From Bacteroidetes bacterium UBA4408 (GTDB taxonomy: Bacteria > Bacteroidota > Bacteroidia > UBA4408): 11,806 bases of DNA. The position numbers and the translations under genes were made by a program. The notes under the pieces are model-generated. The model saw nothing but the letters and a program-made list of their open reading frames with translations, searched no databases and was not told the origin of the DNA. The stretch spans positions 1 through 11,806 of the forward strand of contig DGQS01000218.1 of assembly GCA_002389785.1 (NCBI GenBank). The letters run 5' to 3'. Of the stretch, positions 1 through 6,554 are shown piece by piece. Positions within the stretch are counted from its first letter, which is position 1; every line of letters begins with the position of its first letter.

Positions 1-505
1 CCGATGCGCCGCAGATGATAAGCTTTGGCCTTTCCTTGCGTGCCTGTTCTTCCAGCATTTCATAGTCTATCAAGCCGGTTTCTTTTTTTACACCATAGAA
101 AAAAGGTTTGTATAGTTTGCCCGAAAAATTTACCGGTGAACCATGCGTTAAGTGTCCGCCATGCGACAAATCAAAGCCAAGAATTTTATCGCCAGGTTTT
201 AACACACCTAACATAACTGCTGCATTGGCTTGAGCTCCACTATGAGGCTGAACATTTGCCCATTCAGCTCCAAATAGTTGCTTAATTCTATCTATAGCTA
301 ACTGTTCAACTTTGTCAACAACTTCACAGCCTCCATAATAGCGCTTAAAAGGAAGTCCTTCGGCATATTTATTTGTCAGGCAAGAACCCATTGCATTCAT
401 TACTTGTTGACTCACATAATTTTCGGAGGCAATTAATTCAATTCCTTCTGTTTGTCTTTTTAATTCTTCACCAATAAGGTCAAAAATTTGCTTGTCTTTA
501 TTCAT
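1..505 (-). CDS. glyA: Serine hydroxymethyltransferase, N-terminal part (truncated by window edge)
   Basis: This is the PLP enzyme that interconverts serine plus tetrahydrofolate with glycine plus 5,10-methylene-tetrahydrofolate in the cytoplasm. I translated 168 codons from the ATG at 505-503. The family hallmarks are clear: LIASEN at residues 24-29, a TNKYAEG...RYYGGC block at 44-60, [11 protein letters not shown] at 84-94 and [11 protein letters not shown] at 112-122. Full-length family members have roughly 420 residues, so about 60 percent, including the PLP-binding lysine, lies beyond the left edge. Only 8 nt separate its start from the stop of the upstream membrane protein gene. It may therefore be read from the exosortase cluster's transcript, but a housekeeping gene like this probably also has its own promoter. 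I see nothing abnormal in the visible part. Confidence 0.96.
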   Translation of the reverse strand, partial: MNKDKQIFDLIGEELKRQTEGIELIASENYVSQQVMNAMGSCLTNKYAEGLPFKRYYGGCEVVDKVEQLAIDRIKQLFGAEWANVQPHSGAQANAAVMLGVLKPGDKILGFDLSHGGHLTHGSPVNFSGKLYKPFFYGVKKETGLIDYEMLEEQARKERPKLIICGAS

Positions 506-513
506 ATTGTTGA

Positions 514-1002
514 TTAGTTAGAGTTTGTTTTAGTTCCAAGTTTAATAGCAGGTATTAATATCATTAACAACAGCGGCGATTGCAGCAAAGCTAAAAAGGT
601 ACGCGATAATTCATAAAATTTTTCAGAATCGGTTGCCATCTTTCCGTAAAGATAAAAAATAAGTGAAATGAGGAGTATACAAGAGTAAAAGAGGGAAGTA
701 ATGGGGAATGTTTTTTTCTCTTTAAAAAGCAATTTTAAGGTATACAGAGCTATTAAATAATACACTAGGCAAAAAAATGCGATGATGAAAAATTTCGCAT
801 AGTATAGTTGCATGTAGTTAAAACCTTTTAAAAAATTAAACTCCGAATCAATTTTATAAGCTGCATCCTTATAATAAAGTTGGTACAAATAATTATTGTA
901 TTGTGAAAGAAAATAATCTCGAAAAAAACCAAAAAGTACAATGAATACAACAATACTCAGCAATTTGAGATAGGGTAATTTTGGGGATGTTTTCAATTGC
1001 AT
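514..1002 (-). CDS. Small four-helix membrane protein, probable exosortase partner
   Basis: This is a 162-residue, very hydrophobic, Tyr/Phe/Leu-rich protein. Likely membrane segments are at about 11-27, 70-93, 101-120 and 136-154, with a polar, tyrosine-rich loop at 29-66. There is no signal peptide beyond the first helix and no catalytic motif I recognise. Its ATG shares one base with the exosortase stop (TAATG), so the two are almost certainly translationally coupled. Exosortases of Bacteroidota are often followed by a small uncharacterised membrane protein of this size (for example the XrtF- and XrtX-associated families). The C-terminal '[18 protein letters not shown]' stretch resembles my recollection of those families, but I cannot assign it to one. 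A role as partner or chaperone of the exosortase is inference from position and topology. Confidence 0.8.
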   Translation of the reverse strand: MQLKTSPKLPYLKLLSIVVFIVLFGFFRDYFLSQYNNYLYQLYYKDAAYKIDSEFNFLKGFNYMQLYYAKFFIIAFFCLVYYLIALYTLKLLFKEKKTFPITSLFYSCILLISLIFYLYGKMATDSEKFYELSRTFLALLQSPLLLMILIPAIKLGTKTNSN

Positions 1003-1547
1003 TAACCGTTTTTTACTGTTAATGAATTAGCAGCCAATTTATTTGACCAAATCATCCATAAAAAAAACACATAACTGTATACCACTATGGTAAAGGTGTA
1101 AGTATGATTGAAATCGAGATACTGAGGTGCGTATAGCGTAATCAAGACCAATGCAACAATACGAATTATATTTACTATGTGAATGGTGATTAAACCTACT
1201 GGAATAAACCAGAGTTTTGCTTTTAATGGACCCGGATATGCAATTACAAAACCTGTGAACAAAGCAAAAAGAGTTATTCCATTACAAGGATCGCCAATCC
1301 AAATACCATGTGTACCATCAATACCAAGAGTACGAATGGCCCACTCAGGATCTGGTTCAGGTATTAAACGGTAACCTAAACTTGAAATAATGAATTCGCC
1401 GCTCTTGATTAAATTATCTATAACAAAAGCATCTAAATAGCCTTTGGGGTGTAACCAAAGTTCATAAAATAAATACCAAAAAATATACAGGAGTAGCGCT
1501 TTTAAAAGAAAAAATGCCGCAGGATTTTTCTTTGCAAATTGAAACAT
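1002..1547 (-). CDS. Exosortase/archaeosortase-family membrane transpeptidase
   Basis: This is a 181-residue polytopic inner-membrane protein. Exosortases recognise a short motif plus a C-terminal membrane helix on exported proteins, cut there, and are thought to transfer the protein to an envelope component. The predicted catalytic triad is visible: Cys88 in GDPCNGI, Arg129 in NIIRIVALV, and His148 in FNHTYTF, each next to a hydrophobic helix as in the family. Helices lie around 10-30, 90-105, 112-139 and 150-168. The length fits the short exosortases of Bacteroidota (XrtF/XrtN/XrtX-like) rather than the 280-300-residue proteobacterial forms. It is preceded by its likely substrate 24 nt upstream and overlaps the next membrane protein gene by one base. 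Family membership is secure. The subtype is not decided here, though the PID-type substrate next door points to an XrtX-like class. Confidence 0.92.
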   Translation of the reverse strand: MFQFAKKNPAAFFLLKALLLYIFWYLFYELWLHPKGYLDAFVIDNLIKSGEFIISSLGYRLIPEPDPEWAIRTLGIDGTHGIWIGDPCNGITLFALFTGFVIAYPGPLKAKLWFIPVGLITIHIVNIIRIVALVLITLYAPQYLDFNHTYTFTIVVYSYVFFLWMIWSNKLAANSLTVKNG

Positions 1548-1571
1548 CTTAGCTCGTTGTTCTAAGACTTA

Positions 1572-1811
1572 TCAGTTTTTATTTTCAGCAGAGTTTTTTC
1601 GTGAATCATACACTTTTTTAGCTCCAAATGCTGCTCCGGCTGCTAGTAAAAAACTAATACCACCATCAATCGGCATGCAGGGAGGTGGAAAACAAGGAGG
1701 TCCACCACCACCTGGAGGAGGAGGAGGAGGTCCGCCGGCCAATGAAACAGATATATTTACTACTAAAAATACGATGACAAACGCAGCTAAATAGGTATAA
1801 AACTTCTTCAT
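1572..1811 (-). CDS. Short Pro/Gly/Cys-rich exported protein with PID-type C-terminal sorting signal
   Basis: This 79-residue protein has the layout of an exosortase substrate. It starts with an N-terminal signal peptide (Lys-Lys, then a hydrophobic core at 7-22 ending SLA, residue 25). A low-complexity mature segment follows at 26-46, with 11 Pro, 6 Gly and 2 Cys. Next come the motif PIDGG (47-51), a hydrophobic helix (ISFLLAAGAAFGA, 52-64) and a basic tail starting KK. PIDGG plus helix plus basic residues matches the 'PID-CTERM' type of sorting signal described in Bacteroidota. I chose the ATG at 1811 because it gives a proper signal peptide directly downstream of a promoter; the open frame continues upstream but with unrelated sequence. 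After removal of both signals only about 25 residues would remain, which is unusually small for a surface protein. Function unknown. Confidence 0.85.
   Translation of the reverse strand: MKKFYTYLAAFVIVFLVVNISVSLAGGPPPPPPGGGGPPCFPPPCMPIDGGISFLLAAGAAFGAKKVYDSRKNSAENKN
1701..1730. repeat. Trinucleotide repeat tract inside the PID-CTERM gene
   Basis: On the plus strand a CCA run (1702-1712) is followed by GGA repeats (1714-1730). On the coding strand these give the Gly4 and Pro6 runs. The unit is three bases, so slippage would change the length of the mature peptide without breaking the frame. Confidence 0.7.
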
Positions 1812-1830
1812 CTTAAAAATCAATTTGCTA

Positions 1831-1859
1831 CAAAAATAGAAAAAAAGTTGAGACTCAAA
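1831..1859 (-). promoter_or_regulatory. Bacteroidota-type promoter for the exosortase cluster
   Basis: Read on the minus strand, TTTG (1859-1856) is followed after 17 nt by TATTTTTG (1838-1831). This is an exact match to the TAnnTTTG -7 box and within the -33 spacing range reported for this phylum. Transcription would begin only about 10-15 nt before the ATG at 1811, giving a very short leader. It probably drives the PID-CTERM gene, the exosortase and the partner gene, and perhaps glyA. Confidence 0.6.
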
Positions 1860-1887
1860 ATCAATTCCTAAAGAAAAATAGTCAGCA

Positions 1888-1903
1888 ATCGAAAGTTTTC
1901 GAT
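1888..1903. promoter_or_regulatory. Perfect 7-bp inverted repeat, candidate operator
   Basis: ATCGAAA-GT-TTTCGAT is a perfect palindrome with 7-bp arms and a 2-bp centre. It lies in the 178-nt divergent region, about 30 bp upstream of the minus-strand promoter and about 43 bp upstream of the plus-strand -7 box. A 2-nt centre is too tight for a stable hairpin and there is no T tract, so a protein-binding site is more plausible than a terminator. A second, shorter perfect palindrome, ACACGTGT, lies at 1913-1920. No regulator is encoded in the window. Confidence 0.4.
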
Positions 1904-1945
1904 AATTGGGAAACACGTGTATCAATAGCAGTAGCTTTTTATTTA

Positions 1946-1953
1946 TATATTTG
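1946..1953 (+). promoter_or_regulatory. Candidate -7 box for the wzc-leg operon
   Basis: TATATTTG matches TAnnTTTG exactly and lies 36 nt before the wzc ATG. I see no convincing TTTG at the -33 position, so the promoter may be weak or activator-dependent. The palindromes at 1888-1920 just upstream would suit that. Confidence 0.45.
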
Positions 1954-1989
1954 TCCGCTTTTTTCAGAACCAATTTACACGATAGATAG

Positions 1990-4428
1990 ATGGCGCAAAA
2001 GAATTCTTCCCTGATTGACATTAATGATATAAATAATTTAATCAAAATAATATCAAGAAACTGGCTCTTGATTTTACTTTTTTTGGGAGTAGCTTACATC
2101 ATTGCCTTTGTATATATTCATAAACTTACTGAGTACTCCGCTGCGAAAACCCAAATTTTAATAAAATCAGAGGAAACGTACGACTATCAAAGTCAGATTC
2201 TTGAAGGACTTGGTCAATCGTACAATGCGTACAACAGCTACGAAAAAATTTCAAATGAAATGCGGGTAATTAAATCGTACGATTTAATTGAAAAAGCCGT
2301 TTCCAAACTAAATCTGGATGTCTCTTATTATATAGTTGGACGATTAAAAACCACCGAAATTTATGAAGCAAAACCATTTCAAATAAAGGTTTTGAGCATT
2401 AACCCGAGCTTGTACGAACAACCTATAAAACTCACTTTTATAGATGAAAATAACTACAGCATCAAATATGAAAAATACGGAGAATCTATTTCACATAAAT
2501 TTAGTTTTGATAAAGAAGCAGTTGACTCAGATTTTAAAATTATAGTAAGCCGTAACGCTTCAATAGATGCTAATACTGTTGGTGCATTGCGCGATTATGA
2601 ATACCAGTTTAAAGTTCATAACATTCAAAACCTTGTATCGAAATACCAATCGGGTTTAACAGTAGAAAACGAAGAATACACGGCTATATTATCGGTTATT
2701 GTGGAAGATGAAATAGCTGAAAGAGCTGTTTTGTTTTTGGATACACTTTCAAAAGTATACCTCGACTACTCGCTAAAATCTAAAGTAGATATAAACGAAA
2801 ATACTTTAAAATATATAGATAAACAATTGGATGAGGTTATTGAAATTTTGTCGAGTATAGAAGACGACCTGGAAAATTATAAAAAGCAAAAAGCGATTTT
2901 GGATTTATCCAAAGAGGAAGAAACATATTTTCAGCAGCTAACTGATTATGAAGCTCAAAGAACCAAATTACAGCTTCAAATGCAATCGATTGGAGAACTT
3001 GAAAAATACATCATTCTCGACAAAGATCCTGAATTACTTCCTCCTTCGTTTTACATAAACAGTGAAGATGATTTCTTAAAGCGCTCAGTTGGTGAATTGT
3101 ACACCTTTCAAATTGCTCGAAACGGGGCCTTGTTTAATTCAACTACTAAAAACATGTCAATTACTGAGATTGACCAAAAAATAAAACTTTTAAAGAGTAA
3201 CATTCTTACTTATTTAGGAAACACAAAAGTTGCTATACAGGCCAATATTGATCGTATTTCAAAGGCGATTGGGTCTTATGAAGGTTCTATCCAAAACATT
3301 CCGCAAAAACAACGTCAGCTTCTGAATATTGCCAGAAAACAACAGGTGTACGAAAAAATGTATTCCTTTTTGCTTGAGAAAAAATCCAGTACCATTATCG
3401 CAAGAGCAGGGATAGTTCCCGAAACTAAAATTATTGAATCGGCTCGCTCCATTGGTATAGTAAAACCTGATAAGAACAAAATTTTGTATTCGTTTTTAGG
3501 TAGCAGTTTGGTTATTGCGCTTTTAATTGTGTTTATGCGTACTACCTTTTTCTCACGAATTGAAAGTGTTCCTGAATTAAAAGCGTTAACAACCTTACCT
3601 ATTTTAGGAGAAATATTGTATTCTGATGCAGGTAAATCATCTTACATTGTTGTAGACGCCGACCCAAAATCGCCCATTACTGAATCTTTCAGAAGCTTGC
3701 GAACCAATCTCGAATACATGGCTTCTGAAAGTAAATCAAAAATTGTATTGATTACTTCCAATAATCCCGGAGAAGGTAAAACCTTTTGCTCAGTAAATCT
3801 TGCCTCTATTTTGGCCAAGGCCGGTAAGAAAGTTCTGGTAATTGAGCTCGATTTACACAAACCCAAAGTGCATCTTGGCTTAAATATGAAATCGGAATTT
3901 GGGGTAAGTAATATTCTTGTTGGGAAAGAATCTACGCATAACTCAATTTTAAAAACTTCGGTTGAGAATTTGGATACCATTCTTGCAGGACCCACTCCTC
4001 CTAATGCTTCGGAGTTAATATTGAGTCCACACATGAACGAAATGTTAGCCTATGGACGTGAAAACTATGACTATATTATTGTAGATACACCGCCGGTTGG
4101 ATTAATTTCGGATGCTTTCATTTTGATGAAATATGCAGATGTGTGTCTATTTGTATTAAACGTACGATTTGCAACTAAAGGATCGGTCAATAATGCACAT
4201 GAAATTGTAGAACTAAACAAACTGCAAAATTTTGGTTTCGTGCTTAATGGTGTGAAACAACGCAAATCAAAATATTATTATAACCGATACAATTACGGAT
4301 ATGGTTTTGGTTACGGATATGGCTACGGATACGGTTACGGATATGGAAAAGGATATGGCTATGGAGGTTATTACGGATACGGCCAGAAAAAGAATAATGA
4401 TACGAAAGAACCTGAAACCAAAGCATAA
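1990..4428 (+). CDS. wzc: Wzc-type polysaccharide co-polymerase with C-terminal BY-kinase domain
   Basis: This 812-residue inner-membrane protein controls chain length and export of a capsule or exopolysaccharide and autophosphorylates on tyrosine. In order it has a short cytoplasmic N-terminus and TM1 (about 25-45), then a long periplasmic Wzz/GNVR-like region with coiled-coil stretches (about 270-340 and 390-470). TM2 (about 499-517) follows, with nearby prolines. The cytoplasmic BY-kinase (about 555-757) shows ESFRSLRTN (565-573), Walker A PGEGKT (593-598, Lys597), Walker A' VLVIELDLHKP (615-625, Asp621) and Walker B IIVDTPP (Asp699). The C-terminal autophosphorylation cluster has 17 Tyr between 762 and 797, mostly as Gly-Tyr. 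The usual first Asp of the Walker A' DxD is Glu619. The ATG at 1990 gives a normal N-terminus. It is the first gene of the operon, 26 nt before legI. Confidence 0.95.
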   Translation: MAQKNSSLIDINDINNLIKIISRNWLLILLFLGVAYIIAFVYIHKLTEYSAAKTQILIKSEETYDYQSQILEGLGQSYNAYNSYEKISNEMRVIKSYDLIEKAVSKLNLDVSYYIVGRLKTTEIYEAKPFQIKVLSINPSLYEQPIKLTFIDENNYSIKYEKYGESISHKFSFDKEAVDSDFKIIVSRNASIDANTVGALRDYEYQFKVHNIQNLVSKYQSGLTVENEEYTAILSVIVEDEIAERAVLFLDTLSKVYLDYSLKSKVDINENTLKYIDKQLDEVIEILSSIEDDLENYKKQKAILDLSKEEETYFQQLTDYEAQRTKLQLQMQSIGELEKYIILDKDPELLPPSFYINSEDDFLKRSVGELYTFQIARNGALFNSTTKNMSITEIDQKIKLLKSNILTYLGNTKVAIQANIDRISKAIGSYEGSIQNIPQKQRQLLNIARKQQVYEKMYSFLLEKKSSTIIARAGIVPETKIIESARSIGIVKPDKNKILYSFLGSSLVIALLIVFMRTTFFSRIESVPELKALTTLPILGEILYSDAGKSSYIVVDADPKSPITESFRSLRTNLEYMASESKSKIVLITSNNPGEGKTFCSVNLASILAKAGKKVLVIELDLHKPKVHLGLNMKSEFGVSNILVGKESTHNSILKTSVENLDTILAGPTPPNASELILSPHMNEMLAYGRENYDYIIVDTPPVGLISDAFILMKYADVCLFVLNVRFATKGSVNNAHEIVELNKLQNFGFVLNGVKQRKSKYYYNRYNYGYGFGYGYGYGYGYGYGKGYGYGGYYGYGQKKNNDTKEPETKA
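4273..4380 (+). repeat. Gly-Tyr repeat tract encoding the kinase tail
   Basis: This tract of GGN-TAY hexamers encodes Tyr762 to Tyr797. Synonymous codons alternate (TAC/TAT and GGA/GGC/GGT), so the DNA repeat is imperfect although the protein repeat is nearly regular. Hexamer gain or loss would keep the frame and change the number of phosphorylatable tyrosines. Confidence 0.75.
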
Positions 4429-4454
4429 GTAAGTGGATATTGCACTTTAAAACT

Positions 4455-5477
4455 ATGAGCATAAAACCGGTTTTAATAATCGCTGAAGCAGGAGTTAATC
4501 ACAACGGACAATTAGCCCTTGCTAAAAAATTGGTGGATGTTGCTGCTGAGGCTGGCGCCGATATTGTAAAGTTTCAAACTTTTAAAGCCGATAATCTGGT
4601 TAGCAAAAAAGCCCCAAAGGCTAACTATCAATTGCGAAGTACAGCACTTACAGAATCGCAGTATGAAATGATTAAGAAGCTTGAGATGGATGTGCACATG
4701 CACAAAGCTTTAATGACCTACTGTAAAAAAAAGAAGATTCAATTTTTATCGACCCCTTTTGATTCAGATAGCATACATTTATTATCAAAATTAGGGATTA
4801 GCATTTTTAAGATTCCTTCCGGTGAATTAACCAACCTTCCTTATCTAACTCAGGTTGGTAAGTTAAAAAAAACAGTGATTCTAAGTACCGGTATGGCAAG
4901 TCTTGGTGAAATTGAAGCGGCTTTGAATGTTTTGACTTCTAATGGAACAAACCTTCAAAACATTACCTTGTTACACTGCAATACCGAATATCCGACTCCA
5001 ATGAGCGATGTAAACTTAACTGCAATGCTCACACTTCAAAAAGCATTTAATATTAAAGTAGGATATTCTGACCATACTTTAGGTATTGAAGTTCCGATTG
5101 CAGCAGTTGCTATGGGTGCTTGCATAATTGAAAAGCATATTACGCTTGATAAAACTATGGAAGGACCCGATCACAGAGCTTCGTTAGATCCTTCTGAATT
5201 AAAGCAAATGGTTCAAAGTATTCGTAATATTGAAAAAGCAATGGGAAATGGAATAAAAAAGCCAAGCCCCTCTGAGCTAAAAAATAAAACCATTGCACGG
5301 AAAAGCGTCCATATCGCCCGAAACCTTAAAGCCGGAACTACGTTAACTGCCGAAGATATATGCATGAAACGCCCGGGTGATGGAATTTCACCAATGTTAA
5401 TGGATCTTTTGCTAGGTAAAAAAATCAAAACTAATTTAACTGCCGATCATAAACTCAGTTTTAATGATTTGAATTAA
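4455..5477 (+). CDS. legI: N,N'-diacetyllegionaminate synthase (NeuB family)
   Basis: NeuB-family synthases condense phosphoenolpyruvate with a 6-carbon amino sugar to form a nine-carbon nonulosonic acid. In this setting the substrate is probably 2,4-diacetamido-2,4,6-trideoxymannose. The 340-residue protein has the expected TIM-barrel motifs: IIAEAGVNHNG at the start, FQTFKADNLVS, STPFD, KIPSGELTN, HCNTEYPTP, GYSDHTLG and EKHITLDKTMEGPDH. A C-terminal antifreeze-like SAF domain follows (about 285-340, with the KRPGDGISP loop). I chose ATG 4455 because the barrel's first strand starts right after it; a TTG 15 nt upstream would add only MHFKT-like residues. The family alone cannot separate LegI from sialic acid NeuB. 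The legB, legC and legX neighbours favour legionaminic acid or one of its epimers. Confidence 0.9.
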   Translation: MSIKPVLIIAEAGVNHNGQLALAKKLVDVAAEAGADIVKFQTFKADNLVSKKAPKANYQLRSTALTESQYEMIKKLEMDVHMHKALMTYCKKKKIQFLSTPFDSDSIHLLSKLGISIFKIPSGELTNLPYLTQVGKLKKTVILSTGMASLGEIEAALNVLTSNGTNLQNITLLHCNTEYPTPMSDVNLTAMLTLQKAFNIKVGYSDHTLGIEVPIAAVAMGACIIEKHITLDKTMEGPDHRASLDPSELKQMVQSIRNIEKAMGNGIKKPSPSELKNKTIARKSVHIARNLKAGTTLTAEDICMKRPGDGISPMLMDLLLGKKIKTNLTADHKLSFNDLN

Positions 5478-5501
5478 GGAGCGCAAATCTCAGCTATTGA
5501 A

Positions 5502-6554
5502 ATGAAGGATTTTAAGCAAAATTGTGTAAACGAAAAGCTCACCGTAAAGGAAGCTCTTGAAACGCTAAACGATTTAAGCGGTGAAAAAAGTCTTACGCTC
5601 TTTATTGTAAATGATAAAAAACAACTACTGGGAACGCTTACAGATGGGGATGTTCGACGAGGGCTCATCAATGGACTTTCATTGTATCAGCCTGTTTCGG
5701 ATTTTATGTTTAAGGATTTTCGCTACTTGCGTAAGAATAAATTTACTGTTAGCGATATAGACGAGCTTCGAAAGAAAAACCTGAATCTTATTCCTTTGTT
5801 GAATGCGAAAAATGAAATCATTCGCATTATTGATTTAGCACAAAAACGTTCAATTATTCCGGTAGATGCCTTTATTATGGCTGGTGGTGAAGGATTGCGT
5901 CTACGGCCATTTACTGAAAATTTACCCAAACCATTATTGAAAGTTGGCGACAAGCCGATTATTGAACATAACATCGATCGCTTAGAAGCTTTTGGTGTGA
6001 ACACCGTGTATGTGTCGGTAAATTACTTAGGTGAAAAAATTGAACAGTACCTTGGGAACGGCAAGCAAAAAGGAATTCATATTAAGTATATCAAAGAAAA
6101 AAAGGCAATGGGTACCATTGGTTCTATGAGTTTAGTTGATTCATTTGAAAATGATACCATTTTATTAATGAATTCTGATTTATTGACGAACATTGATTTT
6201 GAAGATTTCTATTTATCCTTTGAACAAAAAAATGCTGCTATGGCTGTTGCCTCAGTTCCTTATAAGGTAAATGTCCCTTACGCTATTTTTGAGGTAGATG
6301 ACGAAAAAGTATTATCACTGAATGAGAAACCAACCTATACATACTATTCTAATGCCGGTATTTACTTGATTAAAAAAAGTTTATTAAAATTAATACCAGA
6401 AAACGGTTCATTTGATGCTACTGAATTTATGCAACGCGTTATCGAAAATGGACAGAAACTAATCTATTACCCAATTTTAGGCTATTGGCTTGACATTGGT
6501 CAACACGACGAATACAAGAAGGCACAGGAAGACATTAAACATATTAAATTGTAA
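5502..6554 (+). CDS. legX: CBS-domain sugar-1-phosphate nucleotidyltransferase (LegX/PtmE type)
   Basis: This 350-residue two-part protein has a pair of CBS repeats (about 8-115, including GTLTDGDVRRG at 44-54) followed by a nucleotidyltransferase domain (122-346). The signature is MAGGEGLRLRPFT at 126-138, with the LPKPLL lysine (Lys143) typical of enzymes that bind the sugar phosphate. The same fusion occurs in the Campylobacter PtmE/LegX protein, which makes GDP-glucosamine at the start of the GDP-linked legionaminic pathway. CBS pairs usually bind adenine nucleotides and could give allosteric control. It starts 24 nt after legI; an AAGGAG at 5476-5481 lies 20 nt before the ATG, too far for a normal ribosome binding site. 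Its stop shares one base with the legF start (TAATG). Substrate specificity (GDP versus UDP, GlcN versus GlcNAc) is inferred from context. Confidence 0.85.
   Translation: MKDFKQNCVNEKLTVKEALETLNDLSGEKSLTLFIVNDKKQLLGTLTDGDVRRGLINGLSLYQPVSDFMFKDFRYLRKNKFTVSDIDELRKKNLNLIPLLNAKNEIIRIIDLAQKRSIIPVDAFIMAGGEGLRLRPFTENLPKPLLKVGDKPIIEHNIDRLEAFGVNTVYVSVNYLGEKIEQYLGNGKQKGIHIKYIKEKKAMGTIGSMSLVDSFENDTILLMNSDLLTNIDFEDFYLSFEQKNAAMAVASVPYKVNVPYAIFEVDDEKVLSLNEKPTYTYYSNAGIYLIKKSLLKLIPENGSFDATEFMQRVIENGQKLIYYPILGYWLDIGQHDEYKKAQEDIKHIKL

Noticed and set aside
25..216. 63-codon plus-strand open frame at the left edge
   Set aside because: It is antisense to conserved glyA codons and has no supporting features.
1812..2045. 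N-terminal extension of the PID-CTERM reading frame beyond the ATG at 1811
   Set aside because: The extension would run through the promoter boxes and into the start of wzc, and it would bury the signal peptide in the middle of the protein.
3642..4034. 130-codon open frame on the minus strand within wzc
   Set aside because: It lies entirely antisense to the conserved BY-kinase domain and has no recognisable protein features.
4273..4380. Tandem repeat considered as a CRISPR-like or satellite array
   Set aside because: The hexamers are in frame, carry synonymous variation and encode the expected tyrosine cluster; there are no spacers.
4440..4454. Upstream TTG start for legI
   Set aside because: It adds only five residues not seen in the family; the ATG at 4455 puts the first barrel strand at the normal position.
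4244..4462. Ile/His/Arg-rich minus-strand open frame opposite the kinase tail
   Set aside because: Its repetitive composition is just the complement of the Gly-Tyr codons.
4455..5477. Sialic acid (Neu5Ac) or pseudaminic acid pathway instead of legionaminic acid
   Set aside because: The legB/legC-type dehydratase and aminotransferase with a NeuC/LegG-type epimerase and CBS nucleotidyltransferase fit legionaminic acid better; Neu5Ac needs no dehydratase or aminotransferase, and a PseG-type hydrolase is absent. Epimers of legionaminic acid remain possible.
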